A DNA stretch of 64,000 nt, taken from the NCBI GenBank assembly GCA_013396655.1, contig WBMV01003337.1, positions 1,330,990-1,394,989 on the forward strand, read 5' to 3'. The stretch is from Campylorhamphus procurvoides. Its lineage: Eukaryota; Chordata; Aves; Passeriformes; Dendrocolaptidae. Position numbers and translations under genes: made by a program. The notes beneath the pieces were generated by a model. It was not told the DNA's origin and made no database searches. It worked only from the letters and a program-made list of their open reading frames with translations. Numbering within the stretch: position 1 is the first letter of the stretch; each line of letters begins with the position of its first letter. Shown piece after piece: positions 1 to 9,750 of the stretch.

Positions 1-480
1 GCGGTCCCGGGCCACGCCCCCGCACAAGCCCCTGCGCAAGCTGCGCCTCTTCGACACGCCGCACACGCCCAAGGTGAGCCTGAGCCCGAGCCTAAGCCTG
101 AGCCTGCGGGCGGGGAGCGGCCCCCAGCCCCGGGGGTCATCGGCGGCACCGCCTCGGGACCGGCCCACAGCGCTCGGGCACCGGCAGGGCAGGGGCGGCG
201 CCGCCCCCGGCGGGACACCGGCACGACAAATAAACCGCTTTCTTTTAAATATAGTATTTACTTGTAAGTCCGCCAGTACTCCGGGTTTGGATGTGCTCTG
301 TGGGAAGTGTATTTAAAGAAGGAGAGCGCGCTGAAGGTGCCACGATGAACGCGTGTGCGAGCAGAGGGCCGGGCCGGGGCTGGGGCTTTCCCCGGAGCTG
401 GCACCCCTGGGAGGAATTCCTGCGCCGAAAGGCTCGGCTACACATCAGAACCAGCTGCCCTGGGACTCGGTGCGATCCCC
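1..480. promoter_or_regulatory. 3' part of WEE1 CpG island
   Basis: This stretch is visibly GC-rich and dense in CpG compared with the AT-rich intron that follows from about 600. It covers the end of exon 1 and the start of intron 1, as expected for the downstream shoulder of a housekeeping promoter CpG island. The transcription start itself is upstream of the window. No specific factor site is claimed. Confidence 0.6.
2..73 (+). CDS. WEE1: WEE1 exon 1, 3' part
   Basis: The last 24 codons of exon 1 are read in frame from base 2 and end at donor GTGAGC (74). They contain the motif [14 protein letters not shown]. This part of vertebrate WEE1 carries an RxL-type cyclin-docking motif and Ser/Thr-Pro sites linked to CDK control of the kinase; that role is family knowledge. 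The exon start is outside the window. Confidence 0.93.
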
Positions 481-3400
481 GTCCCTGCAGTGTTTGGGGA
501 CAGGCGGGATTGGCACTTGGTGCCGGGGTCTAGTTGATGTGGGGGTGTGTTCGGTCACAGGTTGGGCTCGATGAGCTTTCCTAATCCAATCGGTTCTGTG
601 CTCCTGCCTTGCTGGAGCGCTGCTGCTGTTGTGCTGTGTGCCAGCGTTGGTTCGCTATCTCTGCCCTCCTGTATCCAGCCTAAAAGGATATTTGAGTAGT
701 CGGTGCTGTTAAACCGATGGATTCCAAAGCTTAAAGGGGTAGATGGGCAGCTCTTAACTCTCTCAATAATAGACTTTTGGAAGGCATCTCAACTTCTGAA
801 CTCGACGCTCATGTAAAAACACCGTATAGTGAATTTAAATCTAGTGGTAATTGGCTTCCTTTCTTCATTACTTTTCATATAGCCCTTTAGAAGTAATCCT
901 GGGATAATCCCCGGGGATAATCTCCCAGGGGTCTATAGACTATAGATGGAAAACAACTGACTTAAGGTGCGAGGAAGGCAACCTTGTTAATTGGTTTTCT
1001 ACAGCTTCCATCTCCAGTGAAGTTTTGCTGGTAGAAATCAGTGGAACAATTTTGAAAACGGTAAAATTGGTGATGCTTTTATGCCAAGTCAGGAGCAGAT
1101 ACGTTGGAGATCCAGAAGTCTTAACACAGCAGTTCAGGGGGATTCTTCAATTAGGTGCCCATACTGGAAGAGGTGATCTTGGAGAGGTTATCTGTGAAAT
1201 CTGGAAGAATCAGTTGGTTCAGGTATCCAGTGGAAGTACTGAAATGTACCCTGAGACACACAGGTCTTGAGAACTTAAAGGTCTTTATGTAGTGCAGATT
1301 TGAGAGGTGCAATTGAGATTCCCACATACTGAGCCTTCTTCCCTGTGGTGGTTTAGGCAAATGTTGTATCTTTATTTTGGAGAGTGTTGTTAGGATAAGG
1401 CAATATTCCTGTTTGTGATCCAGTCGTTAGCATCCTCAGTAGGAAGAAGGAGATTCAGGTGCAAATTTTCCAGTGTGATTAGGAGAGTTGTTATCATGTG
1501 CCAGGAAAATGCCTGGTCTGGCAAATTGCTACCCAGGTCTGTTTTGGGTATTTAACTTTCAGTGCAACAAAGCTGTCAATTTTTGAACAATGTTTTGTAG
1601 GCTCACAAAGATGCACCTGTGTGTCAATATTAAATGTTTTATTTGCTAATTTTTTAAGCTTGTCACTTAAATTTGTAGTCACCAAAGATAACTTCCCATC
1701 TGATCTAACTTGCCTATCTTGTATGTGGAAGTCATGGCGAAACAGTATAGGATGGTCCACAAATTTCATTTGTGTTTATTTCACAGAAAAAAAATGTCCA
1801 AGAAGTTCAGGTTATGATGAAAGACAGAAAAATGTTGCTCTCATCATCTTTCCTATCCTTTAAAAATTACTTTAACATCCAGTGTTTGCTTGAACTGTTT
1901 TTGTGTGGTGTACGAAGCATAATAGTTTCTTTGAAATCTTTTGATGGAAAGGCAGGTATTTAAACAACTGAGCCCAACTTTGATTAGAGAGTATTGTAAT
2001 GATGGCTTCAAGCATGATCTGATTGTTTTATGTCTAAGACAATATCAAGGCTATAAACGTCTTTTTTGTTTTTCTTAAATACAGAGCTTGCTTTCTAAAG
2101 CACAAGGCCTAGGCTCCAGCTCAGTCAAACTTCGAGGTGGCTCACTGTTTATGAATGTTGGGAAATCAGAGAAGCAAGAAGAAGATTTTAGACAAACACC
2201 TCATGTGAATATCAATCCCTTCACTCCCGATTCCATGTTCCTTCACAACTCTGACGGAAAATGTCGTAGGAGGAAGAGGATACACTGGAATGAGTAAGTA
2301 ACTTGCAGCTTCCTTAGAGCAGCTTTTGGTTGCAAAAGTTTTGTTACAAACTGCTTCTATGAAAGTATTTTTCCTTGCAAATTGTCAGTGATGTATAATA
2401 CAACACACAAAGTATGTGCTTTGAGATGCATGATATCATGAAATAACCACTGAGCACTAGATCATTTAATTAGTGTACAGAGAGGGCAGACTAGGCTGTG
2501 TCCTACAGTCTTTTTCCCTCATGAAATGGACTATGCCTACAGTCGTTTCTTGAGGAGGAGGAAAACCACATTAAATACTAGTATGAAACATGAAGAAAGA
2601 AATGATAAAGAAATTAGCATGGTACCTTTATGGGTTTGCACTTGCAGATGTCTGGCATTCACTTAGTTAAACTAAGGTGGAATGGGAGAATTAGATCTCA
2701 GAGAAAAATCAACAGCTGCTGGACTTCAGTTTTAAGTTTACTTAAGCCATGTTATTTGCACAAAAGTAACTGGTGTGAATTTCAGCTCTTGTGGAGAGGA
2801 CATGGAACCAAGTGATGGGGAGCCTGAAGAGGAAACCATGAGACCTGCTAAGGTAACTAATCTGTAGAACTTGATACTAATTTTGGCAGTTTGTGTATCT
2901 GCAGATCTCAGTGTTTTCCTTTCTAATCTTTGCAGAGGATAACAATAACAGAAAGTAATATGAAGTCACGGTATGCAACCGAATTCCATGAACTGGAGAA
3001 GATTGGGTCTGGTGAATTTGGTTCTGTGTTTAAATGTGTGAAGAGGTTAGATGGCTGCATTTATGCAATCAAGCGATCCAAGAAACCCTTAGCTGGCTCA
3101 GTGGATGAGTGAGTACTTTCTGCTATTAAAAGTTAAAATTGTCTTCTCTTGGTGGTTCTTTTTCGCATGTCTCTCTGTTGGTGTCCAGAGAAGGCATTTA
3201 ATGGAAAAGTACAAAACAAACGTAAATGAAGTGTAAAATAGATAGTTTTGAAGTCACTTTACTTTTTGTCTTCCCCACCCATCTCCCCAAATACTGCACA
3301 GTACCGTGGAGAAAAAGCTAATTGGCCTTTCTGCTCGCAGATGTTTTTCCCAATATTCTGTGTTCTCAGTTCAAAAGTAAGAATAATGCTTCTTTGCATT

Positions 3401-6400
3401 GGTGGCAGGAGGTTCTATATGAATAAATTCCAGGGGTGATCCTTTGAGAGACGAAAGCAATATTCCCAACTAAGTCCTTCTCCTTGTCAGCTTGAGTGAC
3501 ACTCAGATGAGCTAAGTCAGTTTGGGGATATTCTTGGCATTTGTGAATGAGCCTGTGATTCATGACTTTTCCCCACAGTATTCTAATAGTTATAATACAA
3601 AACTCCACAAGTTTGAGTTGCACATAACTGCATACCAGACTTAGAGACAAAAAGTTAGGAATGCTAAGTTCAGTCAAACTCTTGACCTATGATCATCATT
3701 ATTTTTTTCCTAGAACTTCAGTGATGCATCTCAAAGCTTCCTATTGCTACTGGTTGGCAATTACGTAATGGAAGAGGCAGCTCCCTCAAGAATCATCTGC
3801 ATCAAGCTGTGGTTTTTTTAACATTCCACATACTCGGTCTTTTAATACATTGTCAATTATTTTAGCTGTTGGGATATAAGTACAAATCTCCCTGAAGGTG
3901 CCACTGAACTATTGTAACTAGAAATTGTACTATTTCACCTTATAATACTCACACATGCTGTTATTTTTTGTGATTAACAGGCAGAATGCTTTAAGAGAGG
4001 TCTATGCACATGCAGTTCTGGGACAGCATTCTCATGTAGTGAGGTACTACTCTGCATGGGCAGAAGATGATCATATGCTTATACAGAATGAATATTGCAA
4101 TGGTAAGTAAAGTTTATTGCTTGTTCTGAATGTGCTTTCAAAATACCTAATTTTTGAAGATACACAGGTATCTACAAATCCTTAACTCTAGTTAGGAATT
4201 GATTACACTACTCATCGCTCATACCATCTTTCTCTCAAGTATCTGTTGGAAAAGGCATATCAGATATATGAAGCAAGAACTATACAAAATTGCAGACAAA
4301 GTCCTACATCAAGCATATTGAAGTACAGTGAGGTGGTTGTGAGCAGCAAAACTGTTCTTCTGTACAATAGTGCAAGCTGGAATAGAGAAAATGGCTGGAG
4401 AGTTTCCATTTAAAAGGGAGATTAAATCTCATTTCTGAAGCATTTTGTTATTTTTGATACCCTTCCAGAGATTTGGAAGAGGGAGAGGGACTTTTCCCCT
4501 ATACTATGTTATTTTGCATGGCAAGTACAGCAGAAAAGAATTTTATTATATTACATGGCTATAAAGAGAGGATACAGCTCTTGATTTTATACTTACTGTA
4601 TGTTATCAGCAAGTTCTTTGTGATACATGCATTAAATTTTGGAAAGTACTTTCCAATACTTTATCAACTGTTGTAAAAAAATTGCTTTCTTTAATGTTGT
4701 TTTAGGTGGCAGTTTAGCAGATGCTATAAGTGAAAATTACAGGAATATGCGTTACTTTACTGAACCTGAACTGAAGGACCTGCTGCTTCAAGTGGCTCGA
4801 GGTTTAAAATACATTCATTCAATGTCACTGGTACACATGGATATCAAACCCAGTAAGTTTGTAACTGCTTTAGTCTGTATTGACAATTTCCTTAGTTAAT
4901 TTAATCTGCAGTAAAAAATGAGCAGTTAGCCACGCCTAACTAACTGTAAATTCTTCACTGAGGTTCTGAATAGCAGCACAAAGATGTCAGTTATAATATT
5001 GGCTAGCAGACATAAACTGTTGCATTTATCTTGGGCCCTTTTTATGTAATTGACTACTTGCGTCACACTTGGCTGCCTTCCCAGCAGAGGGGCCACAGCA
5101 AGTCAGTTATAGTTTCTCAGTCTGTGAACTGGAAACGTATACAAATAAAACTTCTGTGTTGCTAAAGCAAGCTGTAGTGAAACTAGATGAAAGAGAAATT
5201 GTACAGAAATGGTATTTTAACAATTCTACTCTTTTTCAGGTAATATTTTCATATCTAGGACATCAGTCCCAAGTATAACTTTAGAAGAAGGTGATGATGA
5301 CGACTGGTCATCTGATAGAGTCATATTTAAAATAGGTGAGAAGCAACATTTGTGCTCAAAAGAATTGCATCATCTCATTGTTTTCTGAAAAATAACTTTC
5401 TCTTCTTTTTGCAGGTGACCTTGGTCATGTAACTCGAGTATCCAGTCCTCAAGTGGAAGAAGGTGACAGCCGTTTTCTTGCAAATGAAGTCCTACAAGAG
5501 GTAACTGTTCTGTCTGTGAAAAACAGTGATAGGTCTGCATGCTGTTTTCTTTAGAAAAATCAGTAATTTTTTTTTCTTTTTTTTCAAGAACTACACTCAT
5601 TTGCCAAAAGCAGATATTTTCGCTCTTGCTCTGACTGTTGTCTGTGCTGCTGGGGCTGAACCACTTCCAACTAATGGGGACCAATGGCATGAAATTCGAC
5701 AAGGAAAACTACCTAGACTACCACAAGTGCTTTCTCAAGAATTACTAGACTTACTAAAAGTAAGAACTCTTGTTCTAGTGGCTCACTAAAAAGTGTAATT
5801 TATTGTATTGCTGGCCTTAACAAGAATGGCTTATTCCTTTTTTTCCAAGGTTATGATCCATCCTGATCCAGAGAAAAGGCCTTCAGCTGTGGCACTGGTC
5901 AAGCATTCAGTGCTTCTCTCTGCTGCAAAAAAGAGCGCAGAGCAGCTCCGGATAGAACTGAATGCTGAGAAATTCAAAAACTCGCTCTTGCAGAAGTAAG
6001 TAGTTCCTTGGGGTCCCTAAGTAAGGCTTAATTTCTAATAGGTTTTCACATGATAGTAAAGTGATGATAACACAGGAGTGTTCTTGTTCCTGCGTGAGGT
6101 CCACACATCAGTAGGTGTGTACATACCTCAGAGTACAAAGTGGGTCATGGAGCTTTACAGGGAACTTTCTCCATAGAAGAAACTGCTGGACACTCTTAAG
6201 GGAATCTCAGCTATTGGTACTCAAGGCATACAAAACATTACAGTTTTAAAAAAATGTTTGATGCACAATGCACATTTTTGTGACAGGGATAGCCTAACAT
6301 ATCAGAATTATTTGAGTCTGTGTTTTCCTGTGTCATCTGTACGTGGAAACATGTTGGAAAATGTGATTTAAATGACCTGAATTGATCTTACATGAAATGG

Positions 6401-8466
6401 CACATCAGGAATGTTTTTGGACTAATTTGGCTTGTACCACAGCAGTTTTATTGGGTTACCAAAGAATTGTTTGCTATCAGGAAGTCATCCTGTTCTACTA
6501 CTTGCTCAAACATTCAACTGTGTATTAAAGTTTGGAAGAAGAAATTCGCTTTAGAAAAGTCTGATGACTTCTTAAGTTTCAGAGAAAAGAGTTAGTAAAT
6601 TCAGAGGCAGTTGTCTGGATCTTTCACTACAGTTAACTTTGCATGTGTTATGCATAATAGACAGGCTTTTACGAGGGAATACAGAATGCTGATTTCTTTG
6701 AATGATTTGTTTTGAATGAAGATGTTAATTTCATATTCAGAGTCACTCCATTGCTACCTGCTTATCTTGCCATTGCTACAGTCTGACCACAGCCAGACAT
6801 ACCAGTTTAGATGGTTATCTTTATCATCTTGTTATGAATTACACTGAAAGAATAATTTGACAGTTTGTGCAGGTTAAAGGACAGATTTGCTAAGGTAAGT
6901 TGCTTGCTTCTATAAAGACAATGTATTTTTGTATCACATGAAAGAGAGAACTGGTAAAGTTTTGTGTAAACTGCTTCTGGCCTGGCAACAAGTAGGATAC
7001 ATCCTTATAAAAAAACTAAATCCAAGAATGATTTAAAAAGAAAACTTAGACACAGTAATTTTTAACTTTGTGTGGCGTAGTGTTAAAGATACCACTTGTG
7101 TATGTAAGTTATCTTGAGTGAAAAGAATCCTTTTAAGGAAACTCGGCGTTTCTCCTGTATCATCCTCTTCAGAGGAGGGAGGAATTCAAGAATTCAGGAC
7201 TTCTAGGGAAGAGTGGAAGGACATTGTAAAACTTAATTTCCTGGCAATGGTGTGGTAGTTGGGTGAGCACATGTATGTGCATTTGTGACTGATAAGTCAC
7301 ACTGTAGAGGACACTGGGGAAAAAAACTGAGAAAAATTTGTTGCAGTGAACTGACACAGTGATAGTGTTGGGATGATTAGAGGGGGCATGGGTGTTATGT
7401 ATAATACTTTGGCTTACAGTAGTGAGAATAGCCTTACTAAACTAAAACTTGTAGCTTAAAACCAAATACACCTACACCAATGTGCAGCAGACTTGTAAAA
7501 TTTAATCTTCCTTTGCAGTCCAGATAAGAAGTGAAAATACCAATCTCTCTTACAGTAGAGAAAGTTCTTTGATGGATAAAATCTGCTGGGAAACCCTTTA
7601 TAAAGATAGCTTTGCTCTTCAGTCAGACTATTTTTTACTTCTGTCCTGAGTTTTATTTAACTTTGTCCTCAGCTTGAGTGTTGGCAATTCTCTAAAACAG
7701 AACAGTTGGCAGAATGTTTCACAGGGACAATCGCCCATGCTACCTTCAGTGACTCTGCCTTGCAGGCTTAAATTTTTGTTAAACAAAAAAGAATGTAGGT
7801 TGTGTTAAGCTTTTGATGTGGGTATGCAAAATGGAAAGGATACTTCCTGAGTTGTCTGTTAGCAGTTATGTACATTTGTGTTAATCTAAGTGTGTGTCTG
7901 TTTGAGTCTCCCACAGAAGTTCAGTTGTGGCTGAATATGCTTCATTTGGGCAAACCTCAGTAATTTACTCTGGTTTAACACGTGAGTCATGCTAGGAAGT
8001 AAACAGCACCCTACTGTGTTCTGGTAATTAAAGTGTTGAGCTGCTTTTAACAGACTGGGTTTCAAAATCTTAAGTTGTGTGAATTTTTCATTTCCTTCCT
8101 GTTCTTTGCAAAAGAACGAACATTAGGCAAGTAATGGGCATCCCACTTCTGTCCTCTGGGTTGTGAACAGGTGGATGTGAATGATAACCACCTTAGTATG
8201 ACCTAAACTGCCAAGACTTCAGTTCTGAACCACTGTAGTTTGGAAGCACTCTTGCTGTGATCCGCCTGTATTCCCTGTGGGTACTGCCGGCTGTGACCCT
8301 GTCCATGTCTTGCAGAGAGCTGAAGAAGGCACAGATGGCGAAGGCTGCGGCCGAGGAGCGAGCCCTGTTCACTGACAGAATGACAACGAGATCCACGACA
8401 CAAAACAGACCATCTCGACTCATTGGGAAGAAAATGAACCGCTCGCTTAGTCTTACCATATACTAA
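2..8466 (+). CDS. WEE1: WEE1 G2 checkpoint tyrosine kinase (5'-partial gene)
   Basis: Spliced coding sequence, exons 2-73, 2085-2293, 2786-2852, 2936-3108, 3981-4102, 4706-4852, 5240-5335, 5415-5500, 5589-5759, 5850-5995 and 8316-8466. All introns are GT-AG and phases join without a shift, giving 479 residues. The protein is a nuclear kinase that phosphorylates the inhibitory tyrosine of CDK1 and so holds cells in G2 (family knowledge). Seen here: glycine loop GSGEFGSV (3005-3028), ATP-binding lysine of AIK (3071-3073), Wee1-type catalytic loop HMDIKPSN with Asp at 4840-4842, DLG in place of DFG (Asp at 5417-5419), the activation-segment stretch [13 protein letters not shown], and C-terminus NRSLSLTIY. 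The chain aligns along its length with the C-terminal part of the 646-residue human protein from memory, and the exon count fits its 11 exons. The N-terminal regulatory region and promoter lie upstream of the window. No break or missing catalytic residue was seen. Confidence 0.97.
487..603 (+). mobile_element. CR1 3'-end fragment in WEE1 intron 1
   Basis: About 115 bases resemble the CR1 LINE 3' untranslated end: a 'gcacttggtgcc...ggtctagttgatg' stretch, then 'ggtcacaggttgggctcgatgagc' and a degraded 'ttcctaatccaatcggttctgtg' tail. The layout matches the better preserved tail at 24975-25084 in this window. The copy is strongly 5'-truncated and diverged, so it is old. Boundaries are approximate. 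Confidence 0.65.
604..2084. other. WEE1 intron 1, remainder
   Basis: Intron 1 runs 74-2084. After the CpG-rich start and the CR1 scrap it is AT-rich and unique-looking. It holds a nested palindrome at 898-944, reported as a finding. I see no exon-like conserved reading frame; open frames here are short and uninterpretable. Intron 1 ends at acceptor ACAG (2081-2084). Confidence 0.7.
2085..2293 (+). CDS. WEE1: WEE1 exon 2
   Basis: It starts after acceptor ACAG and ends two bases into a codon before donor GTAAGT. It encodes the linker between the N-terminal regulatory region and the kinase domain. Recognisable stretches are [27 protein letters not shown] and [10 protein letters not shown]. The TP and basic motifs are conserved with mammalian WEE1. 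Confidence 0.95.
2786..2852 (+). CDS. WEE1: WEE1 exon 3
   Basis: A 67-base exon. Joined to exon 2 it reads [19 protein letters not shown] then RPAK, the acidic segment just before the kinase domain. It matches the mammalian protein in layout but the acidic stretch is more variable. Acceptor TTCAG, donor GTAACT. The following intron is only 83 bases. Confidence 0.95.
2936..3108 (+). CDS. WEE1: WEE1 exon 4 (N-lobe, glycine loop)
   Basis: Begins [13 protein letters not shown] and contains the start of the kinase domain, with the glycine-rich loop GSGEFGSV and the ATP-anchoring lysine in YAIKRSKK. Ends two bases into a codon (donor GTGAGT). Essentially identical in sequence to mammalian WEE1 across this stretch. 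Confidence 0.97.
3109..3980. other. WEE1 intron 4
   Basis: An 872-base AT-rich intron between exons 4 and 5. Nothing recognisable: no repeat family, RNA gene or conserved frame. Confidence 0.7.
3981..4102 (+). CDS. WEE1: WEE1 exon 5 (helix C, hinge)
   Basis: Encodes [14 protein letters not shown], with the helix-C glutamate, then [24 protein letters not shown], which runs into the hinge. Acceptor TTAACAG, donor GTAAGT, ending one base into the Gly codon completed in exon 6. Confidence 0.96.
4103..4705. other. WEE1 intron 5
   Basis: A 603-base AT-rich intron. I see no repeat, RNA gene or conserved frame in it. Confidence 0.7.
4706..4852 (+). CDS. WEE1: WEE1 exon 6 (catalytic loop)
   Basis: Encodes [14 protein letters not shown] through [16 protein letters not shown] to VHMDIKP. 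The HMDIKPSN loop replaces the usual HRDLKPEN and is diagnostic of the WEE1/PKMYT1-type kinases. The catalytic Asp codon is 4840-4842 and the following Lys codon is 4846-4848. Acceptor TTTAG, donor GTAAGT. Confidence 0.97.
4853..5239. other. WEE1 intron 6
   Basis: A 387-base intron with no recognisable content beyond its splice sites. Confidence 0.7.
5240..5335 (+). CDS. WEE1: WEE1 exon 7
   Basis: Encodes [11 protein letters not shown], an acidic stretch (EEGDDDDW) and VIFKIG. This is the segment between the catalytic loop and the DLG motif, which in WEE1 kinases carries an acidic insert. Acceptor TTTTCAG, donor GTGAGA. The next intron is 79 bases. Confidence 0.95.
5415..5500 (+). CDS. WEE1: WEE1 exon 8 (DLG, activation segment)
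   Basis: Encodes [20 protein letters not shown] then [12 protein letters not shown] stands where most kinases have DFG, and [13 protein letters not shown] is the hallmark activation segment of this family. Acceptor TTTGCAG, donor GTAACT. Intron 8 is 88 bases. Confidence 0.97.
5589..5759 (+). CDS. WEE1: WEE1 exon 9 (C-lobe)
   Basis: Exactly 57 codons, phase 0 at both ends, encoding [18 protein letters not shown] and onward to [11 protein letters not shown]. Preceded by a long T tract and acceptor [13 protein letters not shown] is the helix-F region of the kinase C-lobe. Intron 9 is 90 bases. Confidence 0.97.
5850..5995 (+). CDS. WEE1: WEE1 exon 10 (end of kinase domain)
   Basis: Encodes [20 protein letters not shown], which includes the conserved C-lobe arginine, then [20 protein letters not shown], the start of a helical tail. 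Acceptor CCAAG, donor GTAAGT. Confidence 0.97.
5996..8315. other. WEE1 intron 10
   Basis: The largest visible WEE1 intron, 2320 bases, AT-rich. I recognise no CR1, RNA gene or conserved reading frame in it. It ends with acceptor TTGCAG (8310-8315). Confidence 0.7.
8316..8466 (+). CDS. WEE1: WEE1 exon 11 (C-terminal tail, stop)
   Basis: Encodes [20 protein letters not shown] through [20 protein letters not shown] to SLTIY and stop TAA (8464-8466). The Ser codon at 8449-8451 corresponds to human Ser642 in NRSVSLTIY, a known 14-3-3 binding site. Here the neighbour is Leu rather than Val. One residue after TTQ is missing relative to human. Confidence 0.96.
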
Positions 8467-8762
8467 CTATGAAGTCTGAAAAAACTACTGAGATGGCTGT
8501 AGCATCTCTGCTGGACTGAAGCCTTGAAGGAAACATTCAGTTCCTGGTTTCTTGTCCTGTCTCTGATCAGTGTCACTAGTTTTACATCTATTGCTTCTGG
8601 GTTTTTACCTGTACTATATGGCTGCTTATAGCTGTATTAACCATTTGAGTTAATGGACTCGGTTACTCTTTTGTCCATGGAGGATCCTGGATGTTGATCC
8701 ATAAGCCTTTCGGTTACACTGTTAGATGTTCTGTTGTCCCAGGGTTAACCACTATAGTGGTG

Positions 8763-8769
8763 TGCTGCT
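8763..8769 (+). promoter_or_regulatory. miR-15/16-family seed match (7-mer)
   Basis: TGCTGCT in the WEE1 3'UTR is complementary to positions 2-8 of the miR-15/16/195/497 seed. This family is known to repress WEE1 in mammals. Function at this site is inferred from the motif only. Confidence 0.45.
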
Positions 8770-8969
8770 TTGTAGTGTTACAGCATTGTAATAAGAAGCA
8801 ATATCCCTAATCTTTAAGAAGGAGGGAGGGGGCCTTGCTTTGACAGTTAATTTTTTTTGGAGCAGTGGGGAATAAATTTTGAAAAACAGGCTTTAAGGCC
8901 ACCTACAGTCAATATACCTGATGTCAGGTAGACTTTTGTTGTGAATTTTATTTGTGTATTCAACTGGGA

Positions 8970-8976
8970 GCACTTT
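8970..8976 (+). promoter_or_regulatory. miR-17/20/93-family seed match
   Basis: GCACTTT in the WEE1 3'UTR pairs with the AAAGUGC seed. A 7-mer occurs often by chance, so this is weak unless conserved across birds. Confidence 0.35.
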
Positions 8977-9033
8977 GTAGGCATTGCATAAACCACAGCT
9001 TAGAAACCTGTGGAATTAAGTGCCATGTGGAAC

Positions 9034-9041
9034 TGCTGCTA
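9034..9041 (+). promoter_or_regulatory. miR-15/16-family seed match (8-mer)
   Basis: TGCTGCTA is a full 8-mer site for miR-15/16/195/497 and the second match to that family in this 3'UTR, about 270 bases after the first. Confidence 0.5.
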
Positions 9042-9072
9042 TTTTTAGTTCATTGTCCTTGCTGTAAACTGT

Positions 9073-9080
9073 AGCATTAA
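9073..9080 (+). promoter_or_regulatory. miR-155 seed match (8-mer)
   Basis: AGCATTAA is a full 8-mer complement of the miR-155 seed. WEE1 is a reported miR-155 target in mammals. It lies 32 bases after the miR-15/16 8-mer, a spacing at which two sites can act together. Confidence 0.45.
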
Positions 9081-9362
9081 AACAATCATTATTGTGTTAA
9101 TAGGCTTCTTGTTAAAACAATTAAGTGAAACAAATGTAAGCTGCATTTTAGTGAAGGCAGCATTTTTCTCTCAAAGCTAGTGCATTGTGAAATAATGCAC
9201 CAATTTAATATTTGGACTCTGTATTAGTGTAGTGCAATTGTTAATGTCTTTGCTATTGATGTTTTGTAATTCTTTCTAATAAGGTTCTCTAAATGTTCAT
9301 ATTTTCTTCAGTTGCCCATTCTTGAGGCTATTGTACGTTTGTTTTTTTTATGTTGGAGTACT

Positions 9363-9412
9363 TGTAAATAGTTCTAGTGTGTTCAGGTTGTTCTTCCTTG
9401 TTTATGTACATA
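9363..9412 (+). promoter_or_regulatory. Paired Pumilio recognition elements
   Basis: TGTAAATA (9363-9370) and TGTACATA (9405-9412) both match the PUM1/PUM2 consensus UGUANAUA, 34 bases apart in the WEE1 3'UTR. Pumilio proteins repress or destabilise target mRNAs. The match is seen; binding is inferred. Confidence 0.5.
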
Positions 9413-9655
9413 AGTTTGATCATGCTTATAGTGTGCTATTCTGAAACTGCAGTCTGGGATGCCAACAGACCCAGCCGAACTGTTCAGTTTTAAGTTCCAG
9501 AATGTGGAACAGAATGTGGCCATCAGAACCGGTGCTGACGCTGAACCTAGGCTGACTGAACTGTTCTAATTACTGGCTTGTCTCTTCATTCATTTTACTC
9601 TAAACAATGTTTCCCATTTGTGCTCTCTTTGTTCTTACTAGTGTTGAATTTGAAT

Positions 9656-9725
9656 ATTAAAGTTAAAAGTTTTCTTTGTTTAATATCGTCTAACCCTTAT
9701 TTAGCTTTGTAATTGTGGAAATAAA
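9656..9725 (+). terminator. WEE1 polyadenylation signals
   Basis: ATTAAA at 9656-9661 is followed by a T-rich stretch, and AATAAA lies at 9720-9725. They sit 1.2 kb after the stop, where the 3' end of WEE1 is expected. Which hexamer is used cannot be told from sequence. Confidence 0.55.
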
Positions 9726-9750
9726 ATAGCGAGTCAGAGGTATACTATGG

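Larger units (their letters stand above)
8467..9750 (+). other. WEE1: WEE1 3' untranslated region
   Basis: AU-rich trailer after the stop. Candidate polyadenylation hexamers are AATAAA at 8871-8876, ATTAAA at 9656-9661 and AATAAA at 9720-9725. The last two most likely set the main end, near 9680-9750. It carries miR-15/16-family, miR-155, miR-17-family and Pumilio motif matches, listed separately. The true 3' end is inferred, not seen. Confidence 0.75.

Noticed and set aside
1498..1863. 121-codon frame in WEE1 intron 1
   Set aside because: AT-rich, no motif, not conserved in any protein I recognise, and lies inside an intron bounded by good splice sites.
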